DNA of 64,000 bases from an uncultured Collinsella sp. (GTDB lineage: Bacteria; Actinomycetota; Coriobacteriia; Coriobacteriales; Coriobacteriaceae), in contig USOU01000002.1 of assembly GCA_900556415.1 (NCBI GenBank), positions 80,597-144,596 on the forward strand, in the 5' to 3' direction. The notes beneath the pieces are model-generated. The model made no database searches, had not been told where the DNA came from, and worked only from the letters and a program-made list of their open reading frames with translations. The translations under genes were made by a program, and so were the position numbers. Every line of letters begins with the position of its first letter. Position 1 is the first letter of the stretch. This document shows positions 61,738-64,000 of the stretch, in pieces.

Positions 61738-64000
61738 TTAGAACGTCTGCTCGTAGTCGCTGTGCTTTTTGGCCGAACGTACCAGGAACTCCTGGTTGGA
61801 ATTGGTGCCCTTGAGGCCCTTGATGAACGACGCGGCCGCGCGCTCGGTATTGTTCATGCCAGCAAGGATGCGACGCAGGCCAAAGACAAACGGGCGCATC
61901 TGCTCGTCGACCAGCAGATCCTCGTTACGCGTACCGGAGGCAACGGGGTCGATGGCAGGGAAGATGCGGCGGTCGGCCAGATCGCGGTCGAGCTTGAGCT
62001 CCATGTTGCCGGTACCCTTGAACTCCTCAAAGATGACTTCGTCCATCTTGGAGCCGGTATCGATAAGGGCGGAAGCCAGGATGGTGAGCGAGCCACCGTT
62101 CTCGATATTACGGGCTGCGCCCAGGAAGCGCTTGGGCGGATAAAGGGCCGCCGAATCGACACCGCCCGAAAGGATGCGGCCCGAGGCGGGCGCGGCCAAG
62201 TTGTAGGCACGGGCAAGGCGCGTGATGGAATCGAGCACCACCACGACGTCGCCGCCCAGCTCCACGATGCGCTTGGCGCGCTCAATCACGAGCTCGGCCA
62301 CGCGAGTGTGGTTATCAGCGGGCATGTCGAAGGTCGAGGCCACGACCTCACCCTTAATGGAGCGTTGCATATCGGTGACCTCTTCGGGACGCTCGTCGAC
62401 GAGCAGGCAGATGAGGTGCACCTCGGGGTTGTTGATGGAGATGGACTGGCAGATCTTCTTGAGGATCGTGGTCTTGCCGGCCTTGGGCGGCGACACGATC
62501 AGGCCACGCTGGCCCTTGCCGATCGGCGACACGATATCGATAGCGCGACCGGTGATGGAATCCTTGCCGTGCTCCATGCGCAGTGGCTCGTTGGGATAGA
62601 CCGGCGTGAGATCGCCGAACTTGGGGCGGCTACGGGCCTGCTCGGGATCAAGGCCGTTGACGGTCGTGATCTTGGCAAGGCCGGCGCGCTTGTCGCCGCC
62701 GCGCGAGGGACGAAGCGAGCCCTCGATCACGTCGCCCGTGCGCAGGCGCGCGGAGCGGATAAGGTAGGCGGGCACGAAGGCGTCGTCGCTGGACTTCATG
62801 TAGCCGTGGGCATGGATGATGCCAGAACTATCCGGGCGAATCTGCAGGATGCCCTTGATGTCGCGGAAGCCCTCGGCCTTCGCGGCGGTGGTGTAGATCT
62901 CTTCGACGAGCTCGGCCTTCTTCTTGCCGGTCGTCTCGATCTCGAACTCCTTGGCCTTCTCACGCAGCTCGGCGACCTTCATGGCCGCGAGCTCCTCGCG
63001 CGAAAGCGTGGGCTCAGTCGGGGCGGCATTGCGCTCCTTATTGCGCTGCTTGCGGTCGCGCTGACGGTTGCGGCGATCGTTGTTGCGCTCGTCCTTGCGG
63101 TCACTGCGGTCGTCATTGCGCTTGTGCTGGCGACGGTTGTGACGGTTGCCCTCGTCGGACTCGGCAGGCGCAGCGCCATCGGCGGCAGCGGCATCGGCGT
63201 TGTTCGAGGCCTCGCCATCAGACTTGCCGTCGATGACGAAACCGGCATCGGCATCGGCCTGATGCTCGGCAGCCTTGGCCTTTGCGGACTTTTTGCGCGT
63301 GCGCTTGGGTTTCTCGGTTGCCGGCTGATCGGCGCTCTCGGTCTCGGGAGCGACGTCAGAGGTTGCCTCGACGACCTCATTGGTGGCATCCTCGGACGCG
63401 TCCTTTTTTGCGCCCTTGGCCTTGGTCGAGCGCTTGGAAGCGGTACGACGGCTGCGACCAGGTCGGACATCGGCCGGCTCGCCCTCGGCAGCGTAATCGG
63501 TGGTTGCGGCTTCCTGGACAGGAGCGTCGGCAACGAGCGTGGGCTCGGTGGCCACCGCAGCGCCCTGAGCTGCGGCTGCAGCCGCAGCAGCAGCCTTCTC
63601 GGCCTCCACGAAGGCCTTGGGCTTGCGGCCGCGACGATGCGGACGTAGGGCCGGATCGACGACGGGGACCGCGCTGGCCTCAGCAGGCATTGCAAGCTCA
63701 GTGGACTGCGCGCTCTCCCCTGCTACAGGACGAGTCGGAGCCTCAGCGGCATCGAAAGCCCCCTGCTCAACAGGCTGCTGAGCCTTGGTGGCGACGCGGC
63801 GACGCGTGCGGGCAGCCGGCTTCTCGGCCGACTGGTCGGTTACGCGTGCCTCGGCGGTCGCATTCGCCTCGGGTACGCTCGGAGCCACCAGCTCGGTCAG
63901 AGCTGCGGCCTCACGCTCAGCAGCGCGACGACGGGCACGCACGACCTGAGCCTCGCTAATCTGCGCCAGCGCGCGGGCCTGTGCAACTTCGTCGGAAATC
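61738..64000 (-). CDS. rho: transcription termination factor Rho, 5' end outside window
   Basis: The hexameric RNA helicase for factor-dependent termination. The C-terminal 420 residues are standard: RNA-binding region (GILQIRPDSSGIIHAHGYMK), Walker A SPPKAGKTTILKKI, LLVDERPEEVTDMQR, LDSITRLARAYN and SGGVDSAALYPPKRF. The preceding 330 or more residues are a low-complexity Ala/Glu/Lys/Arg tail with runs such as NRRNRQRDRKQRNKERN, much longer than in E. coli and typical of actinobacterial Rho. The frame continues past the GTG at 63942 to the right edge (ISDEVAQARALAQISEAQVV), so the true start is not in the window. Confidence 0.95.
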   Translation of the reverse strand, partial: ISDEVAQARALAQISEAQVVRARRRAAEREAAALTELVAPSVPEANATAEARVTDQSAEKPAARTRRRVATKAQQPVEQGAFDAAEAPTRPVAGESAQSTELAMPAEASAVPVVDPALRPHRRGRKPKAFVEAEKAAAAAAAAAQGAAVATEPTLVADAPVQEAATTDYAAEGEPADVRPGRSRRTASKRSTKAKGAKKDASEDATNEVVEATSDVAPETESADQPATEKPKRTRKKSAKAKAAEHQADADAGFVIDGKSDGEASNNADAAAADGAAPAESDEGNRHNRRQHKRNDDRSDRKDERNNDRRNRQRDRKQRNKERNAAPTEPTLSREELAAMKVAELREKAKEFEIETTGKKKAELVEEIYTTAAKAEGFRDIKGILQIRPDSSGIIHAHGYMKSSDDAFVPAYLIRSARLRTGDVIEGSLRPSRGGDKRAGLAKITTVNGLDPEQARSRPKFGDLTPVYPNEPLRMEHGKDSITGRAIDIVSPIGKGQRGLIVSPPKAGKTTILKKICQSISINNPEVHLICLLVDERPEEVTDMQRSIKGEVVASTFDMPADNHTRVAELVIERAKRIVELGGDVVVVLDSITRLARAYNLAAPASGRILSGGVDSAALYPPKRFLGAARNIENGGSLTILASALIDTGSKMDEVIFEEFKGTGNMELKLDRDLADRRIFPAIDPVASGTRNEDLLVDEQMRPFVFGLRRILAGMNNTERAAASFIKGLKGTNSNQEFLVRSAKKHSDYEQTF

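Noticed and set aside
61762..63648. 628-codon plus-strand open frame
   Set aside because: Antisense to rho, whose motifs are unmistakable; the plus frame shows no family motif.

Overview
The window looks like chromosomal DNA of a human-gut actinobacterium of class Coriobacteriia, most likely Collinsella or a near relative. This is an inference from the GC-rich core genes with strong GGAG/AAAGG ribosome sites, the MPKTG-type sortase signal, the sufC-B-D-S-U operon behind an Rrf2 regulator, the NifU-like/GGGtGRT pair, and a Rho factor with a very long Ala/Arg/Lys-rich N-terminus. No CRISPR array, intact insertion sequence or prophage was seen.

Bases 1-8410 hold a nearly uninterrupted aromatic amino acid operon: DAHP synthase, prephenate dehydrogenase, AroB, AroA, AroC, chorismate mutase-prephenate dehydratase, an AroE-AroK fusion and, after a hairpin terminator, AroQ. 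All seven steps from DAHP to chorismate and the first committed steps to Phe and Tyr are present. Next come a two-gene unit of unknown role (a DUF4869 protein and a P-loop ATPase, 8541-9544) and UDP-galactopyranose mutase (9698-10822).

From 10.9 to 41.5 kb lies a large, mostly AT-rich surface-polysaccharide region with genes on both strands. It has a cytidylyltransferase, a TagGH/Wzm-Wzt type ABC exporter, at least eight glycosyltransferases of several families (GT2, GT4, GT32, DUF4422), a LicD protein, a multi-spanning membrane protein, DUF2304, a Wzx-like flippase, UDP-GlcNAc 2-epimerase and dTDP-glucose 4,6-dehydratase. Two large secreted proteins (30292-35457) carry a shared approximately 90-residue W-x(n)-W-x-WG module next to an NlpC/P60-like domain or to amidase and glucosaminidase domains. 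Long, exactly identical GC-rich DNA repeats lie inside both genes. From 35.5 to 40.4 kb the region decays: HEPN-like fragments, a frameshifted C-H-D triad protein, a truncated acyltransferase, and a double palindromic operator-like site in front of another GT2 gene. A GlfT2-like galactofuranosyltransferase (40482-41501) pairs logically with UDP-galactopyranose mutase at 9.7 kb.

From 41.5 kb the sequence returns to GC-rich core style. It holds an AAA-ATPase-like protein, a sortase-anchored protein, a broken HI0074-type HEPN gene, the rrf2/suf iron-sulfur operon (45828-51685), a TnpA-REP-like protein that has lost its HUH motif, and a highly codon-biased NifU-like plus GGGtGRT gene pair. After these come a flavoprotein, three tRNA genes (two near-identical tRNA-Lys and tRNA-His), an aminotransferase, a ROK fructokinase, a VanZ protein, a membrane-anchored low-complexity protein and rho, which runs off the right edge. 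Most operons end in clear intrinsic terminators.
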